Shown in pieces: positions 48,765 through 61,045 of a stretch of DNA of 64,000 nucleotides. Positions within the stretch are counted from its first letter, which is position 1. Every line of letters starts with the position of its first letter. The position numbers and the translations under genes were made by a program. The notes below the pieces were generated by a model. That model saw only the letters and a list, made by a program, of their open reading frames with translations, searched no databases and had not been told where the DNA came from. Origin of the DNA: Pelodera strongyloides (taxonomy: Eukaryota; Nematoda; Chromadorea; Rhabditida; Rhabditidae); contig JAANDG010000192.1 in assembly GCA_036852015.1 (NCBI GenBank), positions 62,001-126,000 on the forward strand. The letters run 5' to 3'.

Positions 48765-51700
48765 ATGGCTATAAACGGATCTTTTACCCTAATCTACCTT
48801 CTTTTGATGCCGATGACGTCTGGGTTGACCTTGCTGAAATGTAAGCTTTATTCTTTATTATATAATTACCAAATAATAAAACCATTTTATTTCACTGCGT
48901 TTACCATCTTTCGTAGATAGTTTACAATTCCAAGGATTGTGATGTTGGAGATTAACACAGTAAGAAATAAAACAAATTTATATTCAGATGTGTGTCCGTC
49001 GGGCAAAATACCATATTTGGAGGAGGAAACCGTGCGCAGTTGCTCACAAAACAGGGTACGTGAATAGAAAGAAGAGTGGTTCTATAGCGGTCCGCCAATA
49101 TTTTGTGTCAATTCCGCCAATATTTTGCCATTTTGCCAATAGGAGCGGTGTCAAGTCCGCCAATATTTTGTGTGTCCATCCTCGGTTTTTCGAAGCCTAC
49201 ACCTACATTTCTGGGGTTTTTAATGAACCATTTTCGGTACCACTTCTTTAAGAAGAGATGTTTTCAGCAAAATAAGTTTTGTATTCCAGGACTGTCCGGT
49301 TGGTTATACCTGCACAGAATCAATGATTTGTTGTGGGGAACCGGGCCAATGCCCACCACACACGACACCACATACTGATAAACATGGTGGGGAAATTGTT
49401 GGACTTTCCCAGCACACATGCATGTTTATAATTAGCATGTCAATCGCATAGCGTGGATGGAACCGATCCCGGGTCGCTTGTCTGGGACGAGGACCAGTAC
49501 CGTTGAGCTATGCACGCGCTGCCATACTTACTGCTCCCAACTGGACCCGCTTCGACATCTACTATCTTGACTACCTACCAAACAACCACATATGCTGCTT
49601 TTCACGTCTCACTTGTTTAGGCCGATTCACACCCTGTTCGTCTCCAGTATCAGCTTCAGAATGCGAAACACCAGCACTTTGCATGGACACCACGCAATTA
49701 AGTCAGAAAATGTGTTGCACAAAGGTTGGCATTTGCAAACTCACTAATATCGGCCGAAACACTAAAAATGAAGCCTGCATAAATTAATCCAAAACACTTT
49801 TTGTGGACTACATCCCAAATGTAGCTTAAGTATATGTGTTAATCAATACGCGTGATGGCCTGCATACCTGCAAGCATAGTTACCCACGATGTTCCAGATT
49901 GTCTATAAGTGTCCTGTAAAAGGTTCTGTTGTACCGTCGGCTACGTCACCTCAGGTAAGATCTGTTACCGGTTAACGGCTAGTACTTGACTTGGTCCTAT
50001 GTACTTTTCATTATGGGGTTTCCAAGTATCCCAAAAAATCTGCGTGGTTCTGACAATACTACCGTATTTTTGCACGAAACCTGCATATTCAATACGGACA
50101 ATTAAAAATTATTCTCGTGTAGTTTCAAAAGACTGTAAATTTCCAGCATGTCTACTTGGAAACCCCATAATATTGACCAAAATACGGAGAATATTACGAG
50201 CATGCACGCGAACTCTTCAAGAAAGCTTTTTGCCGAGTGTATCCTCTCCTATAGACCATTAATGGACCTCTACATGGTCTACACCATAATTCTTTTTGTT
50301 TGTAAACTCAATTCAATTTAGACTTGTTCCTTATCGGAATGGTTTTCTTGTCCAGGACGCTCCCAGTGTATGCCAAGGTAGTCATTCTTACGATAATTCC
50401 GAAATTTCTTAAAGCGAAATACCGGCCGTTTTTTGTAGCGCATCGTAGACAGCTGAATTCTTGAGTATTTATGCTAATTTGCTCGAATTTAGCTCGATTT
50501 TGTTTTATTCTAATTTATGGGCATTGTATAGCTGTAGCTGTATAAGAATGCTGGTGCACAGGTGTACTCGATGTGTTTCAAAAACCGACCGGTATTTCGC
50601 TTTAATAATACTGACTGAGTACAAGAACAAGGTAAAGTTAGTCAAGGTAGCAATCCCTTTTTTTACTAAGGAAGCAAAGCACAAAGCAAAGGTCGGTGCT
50701 TTCTTTTCCTTTTACTTTCAGTAGTTTTTAGTAACATATTGAAAATCTATTTCAGTAACGTGCCCGCCGTAAACGTTTGTTGTCAAGCTGATGTGATATA
50801 CAAAAGTATTCCGGATGTGCTTCCTGGGTTACCATTGGAAAAACAAATCTCCACAAACCCTTGTCCGAAAGGGTGGCGCACCGTCATCAACAAAGTCATT
50901 GTAAATTTAAATTGAAAAATTAATAAAATAATATTAAAAATTAAATTTGTTCCAACTTCAGTTGTGTAGTCAGTACTGCCATTCTAATGGATATAACGAA
51001 TTGCTTGTACGACAGATAACCCAAGACAAATCATCAAAATAGATAATAGATAAATCAATATTTTCAGACGTGTTCCCCAGCGAATCCCAAAACATGTCCG
51101 CATCTTTCTTCGTGTATGAGGACAACTACGGGAAATCCGAAATTTGCATGCTGTATATTAGGTGAGCAAACTGATCAAACCTCGAAAAGGTGCACAATTC
51201 CTAACGGCACACCTTTCGCGCACCAATGTCGCATCCCTCGCACACTCTAGCGGATCACCGCATCGCCCTGGCGCTCCGATATGCGCTCCGATGAATCAGA
51301 ATTTTTTTACAATTTATAGGTACCACATCGAACTCATCGCAATCATCAAAAATATCGTCAAAGCCACCGGCTCGAAGGATTTGTCCAAGGTACAACTCAC
51401 AGCCCGAAGTCTACAATGGAGCACTGAGGAGGTGTTCACCCACGAATAGCACTTGCTCAAAAGGGTCAGTTCGCATTTCAAGTTATTTGTATTATAACAA
51501 GACTGCTCTCATAATATATGTCATGCAATTATTTGTGGAAATTACACTACACGGATAGGAAATGTTATTCTTCCGGACAAAACCTTAAAACTGCACCCTT
51601 TTGATGATAAGAAAAAAAATAATAACAACTGTTTTTGCTGGTTCATGATTCTTCATATTCACAAACAATATTCTCCACTTTCTGTCTCACGGGCAATAAA

Positions 51701-54700
51701 TATTTCCAAGTTTACAGGCCTTTTTCCAACCGAATACATTCGTCTAAATCGGGTGTTGATCCCTTTAAAGGGAGGGGTGTTGGGTAGTTCTTACACCCTC
51801 TCTCCCCATGGTAAACCGCCCGAGGCGCTCTCTGTTTTCTTTAGAGCTTTATTCGTCTCGTCTAACAGACTTTCCTTCCGCCCATTTGTAGCAAATGAGG
51901 TTGATTCGCTAATTTTCGGTCCGAAATTTTCAACGAATTATTGATTTTTCTGTAATTATCACTACGTTCTTTCTTGTATCAGTCATTTTTTAACACATTG
52001 TCGATTTTCATAATTATCTATCGATGGTTCGTGAATTCTTCCGAATATCGATTTTTCCTAATTAGATTATTGATTGAAGCTTCAGAGAATCAATTGTATT
52101 ATTAATTACCTTGGATATGCGACATCAGATACGAAGATCATGTTCTTCTACGGACTTTTAATAATTTGGTACGGGAAATTTTGAATAAAGAAAAGTTTAC
52201 TAAAGTTTTAAAGTTATCCAAAACCCGGGTAAAATTTATTTCAAACATCACAAAGCTGTAATATTAGGTGACTTTGCAGGAGTAATGACAATTGCCAATA
52301 AATATGAATACATCACCTGTGAATGTAGAATATTGACGTTCGTTTGTCCTTGTCAGGTTTTCGTGCCAAATTTCGCCGCGTCGTTTTCTGCTGTGCTGCT
52401 CCATCTCGTCAACGGTCAGAGCGCAGCAGCCACAGGTTTGTGCTTCAGAATTATTTCAGTGATTGTAGTTTGTGGACTGGAGAAACAGATATTTGAGAAA
52501 GTATTGCGGGATACTATCAGATGTACTCGAAAAAGAAGTCTTTAATTTTCCTAAAGCTTTGTAAACATCATGAGGGAAAACTAGAGTGAATTTTCTGTTT
52601 CAGCCTTACTTTACTCATAAGAATTCCTTCAGGTACCATACACATGCCCTGGTGGTCAATCTGCGGTTGTTTCACAATTGGGTAATAACGTCTTCTGTAA
52701 CTCACCGAATCAAAGGGATGTCTGCCCTCTGAGGTGAGTTAAGGCTTGAAGTTATCGAATGGAAACACATACTTTTCTAATCAGATCGCGCGCCGCAATC
52801 GCTGGGAAACTCTGCTCTGGTGCAGTACAATTTAGCACGAGTGTGGCTCTTTGTTTGCGGAGATTACCCGAAGCACCGTTTTAACTTGTCTACCGTATTT
52901 CCAGCGCTCTATGCCAATCCGCGTCCAATTCTCAATCTCTCTTCATTTGTTGTTATACTTCTTCTCCTTCTACACAGCCAACGTGTCCCAATGGAGGAAC
53001 TGCACAACAGAGTGTTGGGGGCCAGTACACGGCATGCGACATTACAAATCCCAGGTGTAATACAGGGTGAGGATTTATCGATTAAGCTATTGCTTATAGA
53101 AACAACGCTAAACTTTGGCCGGTGCGCGGCCTACAAAAAACGGGCGGGCCCAGGCATGGCGGCCCATCAATTTCGGGCTTCGTGTAGGCGGCGCACCGGC
53201 CCAGTGTGGGCCTGGGTTAGGCCTGAGGACGGCGATCTTCAACTTTCGTGTGTATTTTATTTCGCCTACACCGGGCCCACACCAGGCGCACCAGCCGCCC
53301 ACCCTTTATGTGTCTCTCGAGCCGCTTTTAAATTTATAGGCGAGGTGTAGGCAGCCCACCCTGTTCGGGCCCAGTGTAGGCCGCGTACCGGCAATGTTCC
53401 CTCAGTTAAAGTTTAGTTTATCAATTAGTACACGCCAATCGATGGAACAGTCGTATATCGGTTTCACTATCAGTAGTGTGTTTGTTTGTGTGAAGGTAGA
53501 AAATTGGATAATTAGAAAGTTGAGATAATTAGAAATTGTTAAGCTATTCGTGTATGCGAGCAGCCAACGACTTCTCTATCACCCTCTGCTGTTCTACCTC
53601 CCCTTCCACTCTGCCCTCTTGTCCTGCACAACAGTCTTTGCTTTTGGTAAGAATTTGTAACCGTGTAGGAAATTCGTATTGTATGGATCAGCAAAGATTT
53701 TTTTAAACATAAATCAACAATATTTAGACAAATGGCAACCCGTACTACTGCAATCCAACCGTTAGCACTCCGTGTCCCACAGGTACTGTTTCCGATATTG
53801 TTGTTATATATAATTGTAATATTCCGCGGAGATGCCCCGTTGATCTGCCTGCTTGTCTACATTAGGCCCTCTCGCTGGCCCGCCTGTTGCAGCAGAGCGG
53901 TCTTCTCACAGTTTACAGGCCGTGTGGCTTATCAAGTCAAGCGATAATCTCAAGAGCGCAGATTACGTAAACCCTATTTCTATTTAATTTCCGGGTACAC
54001 ATGCACTCAAGCCGATGGTCGTGTAGGCACATTTATCTGCTGTTCTTCTACAAATTCACCACAACAGTGCCCCTCTGGAACCACGCCCAGCCAAGACGCT
54101 CTAGGAAATCCGGTGAGTTGGAGGGTTTTGTTCGTACGAGGATTTTCTATTCTATTTTTTGATACTAACGTTTAGCCAACCTGGACACTCTATGCAAACT
54201 GCAAAGTTCATGAAAATTCTGCATTACAGAAGTGCGACGCCATGTAAAACCAAGGAACACTGCCCTGTCCAGTTTTTCTGAAAAATAATATTCTTATTTA
54301 GATCTTCTGTAGTCCCAACAACCCGACTGACTGCCCGGGTGGCTCTTCTTGTGTACAATCCCCAAATAATCCATCAACGTTTTTGTGTTGCCGGTAGTGT
54401 CTTGAAACTTGTAAAATAAAAGTTAATCTCTAGTCCTAGTCTTAATAATCAAGTGCAAGTTCAATGGCTATGTTATGTTAAAAAAAGAACCTTTGGAAAT
54501 AAACACTCTTTGTATTCTTTTTCAGATCCACAGACGCGCAGAGTGTTTGCCGCAACAACTTAGTACCACTTCTGACACCATCTGGCACACTTGAAATGTG
54601 CACAACGCCGGGAGTGCCGTGTTCCAATGTACTTACCCTAAGTTTTACCGATTGCAGTAACTTCAGCTTATTTTTGTGAAAAAGCCTCGCAAACGTCGCG

Positions 54701-56752
54701 CGGCAAGAGGCTGATGCATACTGGGGATGCAAAAATCGATGCAGGACCACGTGACATAATCTGGTGTATTAAATACGCGAATATGATGCGAGAAAATTAA
54801 ATACGCGAATATAACTTACGAATATAACTATATTAATTTAGACCGCCTACTCGTGTATGTTTTCCACAACCGTTGCACAATATGTATGTTGTGGACAAGA
54901 ACAAAGTGCTGCGATTTGTGCAGACGGAAGGGAACCCTTTGAACAAGTAAGAGGGGTTTAGATTCGGAGGTTATGATCGTACTCTCTCCGTCTCTGTCTC
55001 TCTCACTCTCTCTCTCTTTCTCTCTCTTTCTTCTTCCCCTTCTCTCTCTCTCTTTCATTATCTCTCTCATTGCCCCCCCCCCCTTTTTCGTTCAACTGCG
55101 TAACTTAGCGAGATCCAAGAAGTAACCTTCTATCATTAAACTCTTTTTAAAAGTCTAAAAACATTTACAAATTGTCAAGTCTCTCTTCCCATTCGAAAGT
55201 TCGTCCTTATTTCCATACCTACCATATTCCATATCTACCGTATTCAGGTGCCCGGTCAGACTTATTCCTGCAACCCGCTCCAGATGCCCAATGGTTGTCC
55301 TGTGGGATATGATTGCGCGCAAAGCAGCATCTTAGGTAAAATATTTGTCTCTTTTAAAGGGATCAGCTCACCTTAAATTGTGTCTGTTTTTGTTGTTTCT
55401 TTATTTTCTATAAGGGATAATAAAAATTTGGAATAGAAAAAGTAGTGTTCAATTTCAATACTCACGAAGATATATTGGTGATAAAGTGGTCGATTGATCG
55501 GGCCGAAATGCAAAAAGGGCAATTATCCTATACAAACAAGGCAGGACAATTGCCCTTTTTGCATTTCGGCCCGATCAATCCACCACTTTATCACCCAATA
55601 TCTTCGTGAGTATTGAAATTCAACACTACTTTTTCTATTCCAAATTTTTACTATCCCTTAAAGAAAATAAAGAAACAAAAAAAACAGACACAATTTAAGG
55701 TGAGCTGATCCCTAATAATTCCTTGTAGAGTTTAGAGACCAGAACCGCGGAAAAACGTTGCGCTGAATTTTCGTGTGCTGAGGGACACAACACAAATAAT
55801 TGTAAGAAGTTATTTAGGTACTTACGTATGCTGTCGGACGGGAATGATTGTAACGACCACTGCTTCACCATCAATGGTAGTACATTTTATATTTTGAGAA
55901 ATGTAATGTGGTTATCCGTCCAGGATGTACAGACAGCTCTGTTAGACTTTAGTCATAAATTACTTCAGTCATAAATTTACTTAACCTAAGTACCTTTTTG
56001 ATGGTCAAAAATTTATGACAGAAGTAAACGTTGGTTAAGACGGCCTCTGAGATACTAGATGCCAATAAGTGTTCGGAAGATTATTCTCGAGTTGAACACA
56101 CCCAGTCCTCGTCAGAGCTCAGAGCTGTCGTGGAAAATAACCAATAAGAAACCAAGTCCTCAAGTAATGTCCACCAAAACTACCGTATATTAGGTAGCAA
56201 TAAGAAATATATCGACCTTTGCAGACGCAGTGTCCAACTGGCTGGAATCCCTACCGTAATGAAGTAACAGGCGAGCATCGCACATGCAGCAATCCTTTCG
56301 ATATGACGTACGCATATTGGTTACTTGTAACCAAGATATTAACACCTTATCACTTCACAACCTTATCATTTATCTAGTTTATTCCTTAATTATATATCTA
56401 GATATTGAATAATTACCATGAGCTGATCAGACGATTGCGTTCAAGGTATTCTGGAGCTAGCCATGGTGTCTACGGTTAGCTCAATGGACAGCCGATGGCC
56501 CTCCAGGGTAAAGGCCAAATGCTAATTTCGTAGAAGCTCCAAATATATTTCAGTTGCCCAACTGGGTTCTCCTGTACTCCATCTGCTGTCTCCTCGTCGC
56601 AATTCGTTTGCTGTAGAATTGCCAGCTCCCTACGGTAAGTTATTGTACTAAACGTTTCTAATTGCCAAGCTAATTATCCAAATACAAAATCGTTTACTGC
56701 ATCATGATTCATGATCACCTTCCCAATCTCATAAATGAACAAATAGTCTGTC

Positions 56753-56828
<76 letters not shown>

Positions 56829-57328
56829 CGCGTTACGCAATTGCGAAAGCTAAATGCGAAACTCAAGATGCGGATCCAGATCACTTGGCAACCTTATAAT
56901 TTATCGATTTTATTCCGAAAAAAACTGGAAACTGACTTTGTAGATGTGTCTCTGGTGTGGCATTTATCTTGAATGGCCAACCACGACTTTGCTCTCGACA
57001 ACGACTAAATCAGTGTCCACCTTCCTATTCGTGTCAACAGAGTTCAGCGGTTCGTTATTAGTTTAAAGCGAAACACCGGCCGGTTTCTGAAACGCACCGT
57101 CGACAACTGAATTCCTACATATTTATGCAAATTTTCTCGAATTTAGCTCGATTATGTTTCTAATTTATGTTCATTTGCATAGGGATGCTGTGTACTCGGT
57201 CTGTTTCAAAAATCGACCGGTATTTCGCTTTATATATTTTTCATAAAGAATTGTAAATAAGTCATTTTTTACATCATTCACATAGTGCCTTAACCACTGT
57301 GACTGGGGTTAGAGATAGGGGAATGACT

Positions 57329-57360
<32 letters not shown>

Positions 57361-59569
57361 AACATAGATAATTGAATTTGAATTTCAGCCCTCGGTGACG
57401 ATTTGTTGCTCCAGTTTATCAAGGGATCCACTATCGATGTGTCCAGATGGCTCCTTACCGGTGCTAAATGGTCTGACGGTATGATCAAAGTTTTTTTTTC
57501 GTTTAGTGAATAGTTTATTGATACATACAACAAAACATATGCAGTCAAAAGGATACACTAAGACGAACCGCTTCACAACAGTTCCTACTAACCAGGGTCC
57601 AAACTAATACACAGACAAACTTCATAAAATCATATTGCTATAAAAAATCATACACTACGAAAAAATCCGTGTGCATTTTTCAAATTTAAAACTTTTACAA
57701 CATCTTCATTTAGAGCCTTTATCTAACGAAGTTGTTGTAGGATTAGGATTATTCATTTGCCTTGTTTGAGACAATAGTCATGCCAGGCAGGCACAGGCAC
57801 CTATGGGGAATCTGCCAATGTGGAAATCCTATTACTAAAAAGAGGGTGCTAATAAACTAAGATTCAAAGATTTAGGTACACCTATGCTCCGGCGACGTTG
57901 GCAGTTGTCCAGAAGGATATTCTTGTATAACTTCAGTGAGTGGAGCGAATATTTGTTGCCGGTAAGCTAGCTCACCTACTCACATAGCGGTAAACAAAGT
58001 TGTCTTACAATGAAGAAACCAAATTCCGAGACAGTTGGTAGAAGATTTGCATTTATGTTTCAAAGAAGTCAATATATTTTCAGGCTCACGATAAAGTCAA
58101 TATTCTGGAAAATTCTCCTAAGTTTTCCTCGTCAGACTTATTAGATCATGGTTTTGCAAGCTAAAAACAAAAAAAATACTTTTAGGACATCAGTCTCCGG
58201 TGGTTCGTCTCTTCTCGGTCTTTCTCGTCGTCCGCACGAAGTCAAGAAGAATCAGAAACCCGTGGGAATGGTGTGCGGAAGGGCAGCCGCACCACTTCTA
58301 ATCAATAATAGAGCGGTGGAATGTGACACCAACAATGGAACATGTCCATCGGTATACTGTGACATTTAGCTCAAATTCCAAGAATGGGAGGGGGCAGAAA
58401 AACTATTACAATCCCTCCAAGACCGTATGATGAATATCAGAACTAGGAATACGAACGTATAATATAAAGACAAACTGGGAATTCTGAAGGACTAAACAAC
58501 ATTGTCCGCCCCTCTGCGAAGAAGCTTCAATGTAAAGCAATCTTACGGAATCTTTATATTAACTGTTTATTCCATGAAGTGTACATAATCATGTAGAAAC
58601 AAACGAGAGAGATACGCACTCACAGGCTGGACACACTCAGGAGTCAGGAGGTCTAGCTACTTATGTGGTGCTAACTTATGGTGCTACGTCTAAATAATCA
58701 TTTTTTCCTTTCAGCCCCACCGTTGTACAATCACTCGAGTTGGTTCGATTTGCTGCCGAGAAGTGTACAGTCCGTTCTGCCCTCCAAATAGGTAGGTCCA
58801 TACATACGATAGACAATGTGGACTTAGTAAGAGCTAAGACGTTGATGCACTTATGCATAAGGTGTCTTAATCTATTAACCTTTAGGGCAATCTTCCTCTC
58901 ATCTGACCGAAAACCGTTTTTCTGCGACGATTCTGGTTATCTTTGTCCCGTGGGATACCAGGTGAGGAATTGCTTTTTTTTTCTCAAATCGGTCTACCTA
59001 CTGTACAAGTTAGCTCCTCGATCTGTAGCGACGCGTATAGCTATGAGAAGCCGCAGCGCTACACAGGCGATGTTGAGTTTGTAATTGTTATGTTGTGCAG
59101 CGCAGTGAGCTCTAGCTTTTAGATTAGCACTGACGATCGTAGATTCGATCCCACCTACATATCCTGTTGCCAGCAACTGCGTATTATTAATGATTTATAG
59201 AATCAAATTTATTTTAGTGTATTCATTCCACACCACTGGATCGCTTCGTATGTTGTTCCCAACCAAGAGAACGCAATATAAATGAGGTAGTATGTTTTCC
59301 ACAAAGATAATACAAAATCTCGTGTAGAAAACGCTAAAGTTTCAATTAGCTCTTTTTAAATGTTTATTCACATGTTCTCTATGTCAGATTTTTGGCTCAG
59401 GGTCAGGCATACGCCTCAGATATAGTGAAGTGCAATAGCTTTTCGGGACCCTTTTATACTCGAAAATAAAATAGTCTAAGCTACCCTATTTCAGATACAA
59501 ACAGATCCACTACTCGCCGTGGAAGATGCTTCAGTGTATGAACGTCATCTTTTGAATAATGAACCATAA
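48765..59569 (+). CDS. Secreted protein of ~16 six-cysteine (lustrin-type) modules
   Basis: Thirty exons with continuous phase give 919 residues. A signal peptide (MAINGSFTLIYLLLMPMTSG) is followed by about sixteen modules of the form CPxG...C...CPxGYxC...CC, for example CPTGWNPYR to FVCCRIASS. The spacing matches the lustrin-type cysteine-rich repeat that is abundant in nematodes and molluscs. An extracellular, cuticle or matrix role is inferred; no enzyme or protease-inhibitor (Kunitz) domain is seen. Exons: 48765-48840, 48988-49055, 49290-49386, 49621-49724, 49898-49954, 50367-50377, 50756-50900, 51068-51161, 51320-51464, 52357-52435, 52633-52733, 52905-53054, 53544-53646, 53728-53782, 53994-54112, 54302-54393, 54526-54628, 54842-54946, 55248-55335, 55818-55876, 56225-56307, 56554-56634, 56944-57049, 57389-57478, 57876-57961, 58186-58351, 58715-58791, 58886-58961, 59218-59286, 59495-59569. 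The exon starting at 53994 needs a non-AG acceptor; a canonical alternative starts at 53953. Confidence 0.85.
49089..49175. repeat. CCGCCAATATTTTG short direct repeat, three copies
   Basis: GTCCGCCAATATTTTGTGT recurs at about 49099, 49117 (shortened) and 49155, inside intron 2 of the six-cysteine gene. Not coding in the gene frame. Confidence 0.6.
49451..49517 (-). repeat. tRNA-like sequence in an intron
   Basis: The minus strand reads GCGTGCATAGCTCAACGGTA (A-box-like) and CCGGGATCGGTTCC (B-box-like), and its ends GCGTG/CACGC can pair. The B-box is degenerate. It lies in intron 3 of the six-cysteine gene, so it is probably a tRNA-derived repeat. Confidence 0.4.
50411..50606. mobile_element. 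MITE, TTAAAGCGAAATA...CCGG family (copy 2)
   Basis: Ends TTAAAGCGAAATACCGGCCG and CGACCGGTATTTCGCTTTAA. The internal words CGATGTGTTTCAAAA and CTCGAATTTAGCTCGAT are shared with the copy at 57061. TTAA is present at both edges. It lies 34 bp after the 11-nt microexon. Confidence 0.9.
53112..53395. mobile_element. GC-rich foldback repeat
   Basis: GGCCGGTGCGCGGCCTAC at the left and TGTAGGCCGCGTACCGGC at the right are inverted. Further inverted GTGTAGGC, CGGGCCCA and GGGCGGGCC words lie between. Its GC content is far above the surrounding introns. It lies in the 489-bp intron 53055-53543 of the six-cysteine gene. Long frames reading through it are not coding. Confidence 0.65.
54985..55075. repeat. 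CT-rich simple repeat
   Basis: TCTC runs with a closing poly-C (about 55071-55082), in an intron of the six-cysteine gene. Confidence 0.9.
55350..55713. mobile_element. 360-bp palindromic foldback element
   Basis: Left end AGGGATCAGCTCACCTTAAA, right end TTTAAGGTGAGCTGATCCCT. Arms of about 170 bp are nearly perfect inverted copies meeting at a short centre near 55535 (TACAAACAAGGCAGG). TTAA precedes the left end; the right flank is AATA. It lies in the intron 55336-55817 of the six-cysteine gene. Confidence 0.9.
56755..56827. repeat. (TG)n microsatellite ~73 bp
   Basis: An uninterrupted TG run in the intron before the exon at 56944. Readings of poly(Cys-Val) are artefacts. Confidence 0.98.
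57061..57232. mobile_element. MITE, TTAAAGCGAAATA...CCGG family (copy 3)
   Basis: Ends TTTAAAGCGAAACACCGGCC and CGACCGGTATTTCGCTTTAT. The interior is shared with 50411-50606. It starts 12 bp after the exon ending at 57049, so it nearly fills the small intron. A GA-repeat follows at 57330-57361. Confidence 0.88.
59104..59160 (+). repeat. Possible tRNA-derived fragment
   Basis: Contains a B-box-like AGATTCGATCCC about 40 nt after GCGCAGTGAGCTC. The acceptor and anticodon arms do not fold well. It lies in an intron of the six-cysteine gene. Confidence 0.3.
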
Positions 59570-59697
59570 TATCGATTAATATATTTTAATATTAATTATG
59601 TGCGCCTGCCTCCATCATTTCCATTGATAATTTTTTTAATTTTAAAAAAGTATAACACAGCTGAAGTTGGAACATCGTTTTAAAAGTCAAATCTAGT

Positions 59698-60188
59698 CTT
59701 AAAGGGATAGGTTCATCTCAAATCACCCCTCTTTTTATTGTTTTTATTGATAATAGCACAAATATCATTCACAATGAAAATTAAATCAATCACAGAACAA
59801 TACGAATCGCAGAAGAAGCTTCCTTTATTGGAAGCTAGTTGATCGGAAGCCAAAATCTAAACTCAAAAACTAATACCGTACACAGATCGAGCGGGCTAAT
59901 GGCAATTAGCCAAGTTACAAACTACACTCGGCAGGTCATTATTTCCCGTGTATTATCATTTAATTCGCTTTTGGCTATTTGCCATTAGCCCGCTAATTGC
60001 CAGTGTACGGTATTAGTTTTTGAGTTTAGATTTTGGCTTCCGATCAACTAGCTTCCAATAAAGGAAGCTTCTTCTTCGAGGCGTATTGTTCTGTGATTGA
60101 TTTAATTTTCATTGTGAATGATGCTTGTGTTATTATCAATAAAAACAATAAAAAGAGAGGTGATTTGAGATGAACCTATCCCTTTAAA
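59698..60188. mobile_element. 490-bp TTAA-ended foldback MITE (complete copy)
   Basis: TTAA then AGGGATAGGTTCATCTCAAA at the left; TTTGAGATGAACCTATCCCT then TTAA at the right. The arms (about 59700-59920 and 59935-60186) are near-identical inverted copies joined by a short centre. The right arm equals bases 1-258 of the window. No coding content. It begins 129 bp after the six-cysteine gene stop. Confidence 0.92.
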
Positions 60189-61045
60189 GTGTAAAAAAAG
60201 TAGTCTTATGATATGAAAGCTCTTTCTTTTTACCTTCATCTTTACGTTAACATCATATCTCATTTATAACTGCTATACGGGCCTAAACGATGTTTCTATC
60301 ATTCATTTGATTTGTTTTTAATCGTATCGTTACGATCAATTTATAACAAAAATCTTTACAATCTATCGTATAAGAGCTTATAGGCAATAAAAAATTTAAC
60401 GAAAATACGACCGTCTTATGATCTTATGATCGCGATCTTGACCAATGGGACAGTTAACACAGTGGCGTTCAGATTATACTTTTTTGGTAGATTTTCTCTA
60501 AGATTACCATAGTCCTGTACCTAGTTTTGGTCAAATTATTCTTTCGATTTCAGTATTAAAGAAATCGGGGACATTTCGGAGCTTACTTCATAACAATTGG
60601 AATTAGCTTCAACTTAGCGACAGGAATGTCCATGACCTGATATTTATGGTGGAAATTGCTCAACGTACACATGTACTATACGACCAGGCCATAAACATAA
60701 ATCAGCTCACTCAGTATGTCCACAATCGACAGTTACTTCAAACTTCAAAAACTTCAGATAAACTTCTTGAGATAAACATAAAAAAAATTCAGACAAATTT
60801 CTGAGACCGCGCAATATGGACCAGCTTCACAGGCTGGTAATCCTATATATAAATTTCAATAGTGTCAACCACCGTACCACGTACCAACGTTGCGTCGCCC
60901 ATGCGTCAACTTCCCCTGGAAACTTTTATTTTGGGGAAGTGCACATTGGACCTTGAACAAATCGATGACAACACAAACGAATCAATGAGAGTGAATCAAT
61001 AATCCAAGTTGGACCATAAACGCAGAGGTTGACCGGGGGAAGAGG

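Noticed and set aside
52785..52852. Possible exon reading SRAAIAGKLC
   Set aside because: It gives no consistent phase to the next exon; starting at 52905 instead yields LCQSASNSQSLFICC with correct phase and module spacing.
52820..53350. Long plus-strand frame across 52820-53350
   Set aside because: It crosses the exon at 52905-53054 in the wrong frame and continues through the GC-rich foldback repeat; the cysteine-module frame is clearly the coding one.
54177..54247. Possible exon after GTTTAG reading TWTLYANC...
   Set aside because: Including it brings an early stop; joining 54112 directly to 54302 keeps frame and gives the expected IFCSPNNPTDCPGG module.
55736..55876. Frame with several Cys (KRCAEFSCAEGHNTNNCKK)
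   Set aside because: Its phase cannot join the next exon; the shorter exon from 55818 gives TYVCC and fits on both sides.
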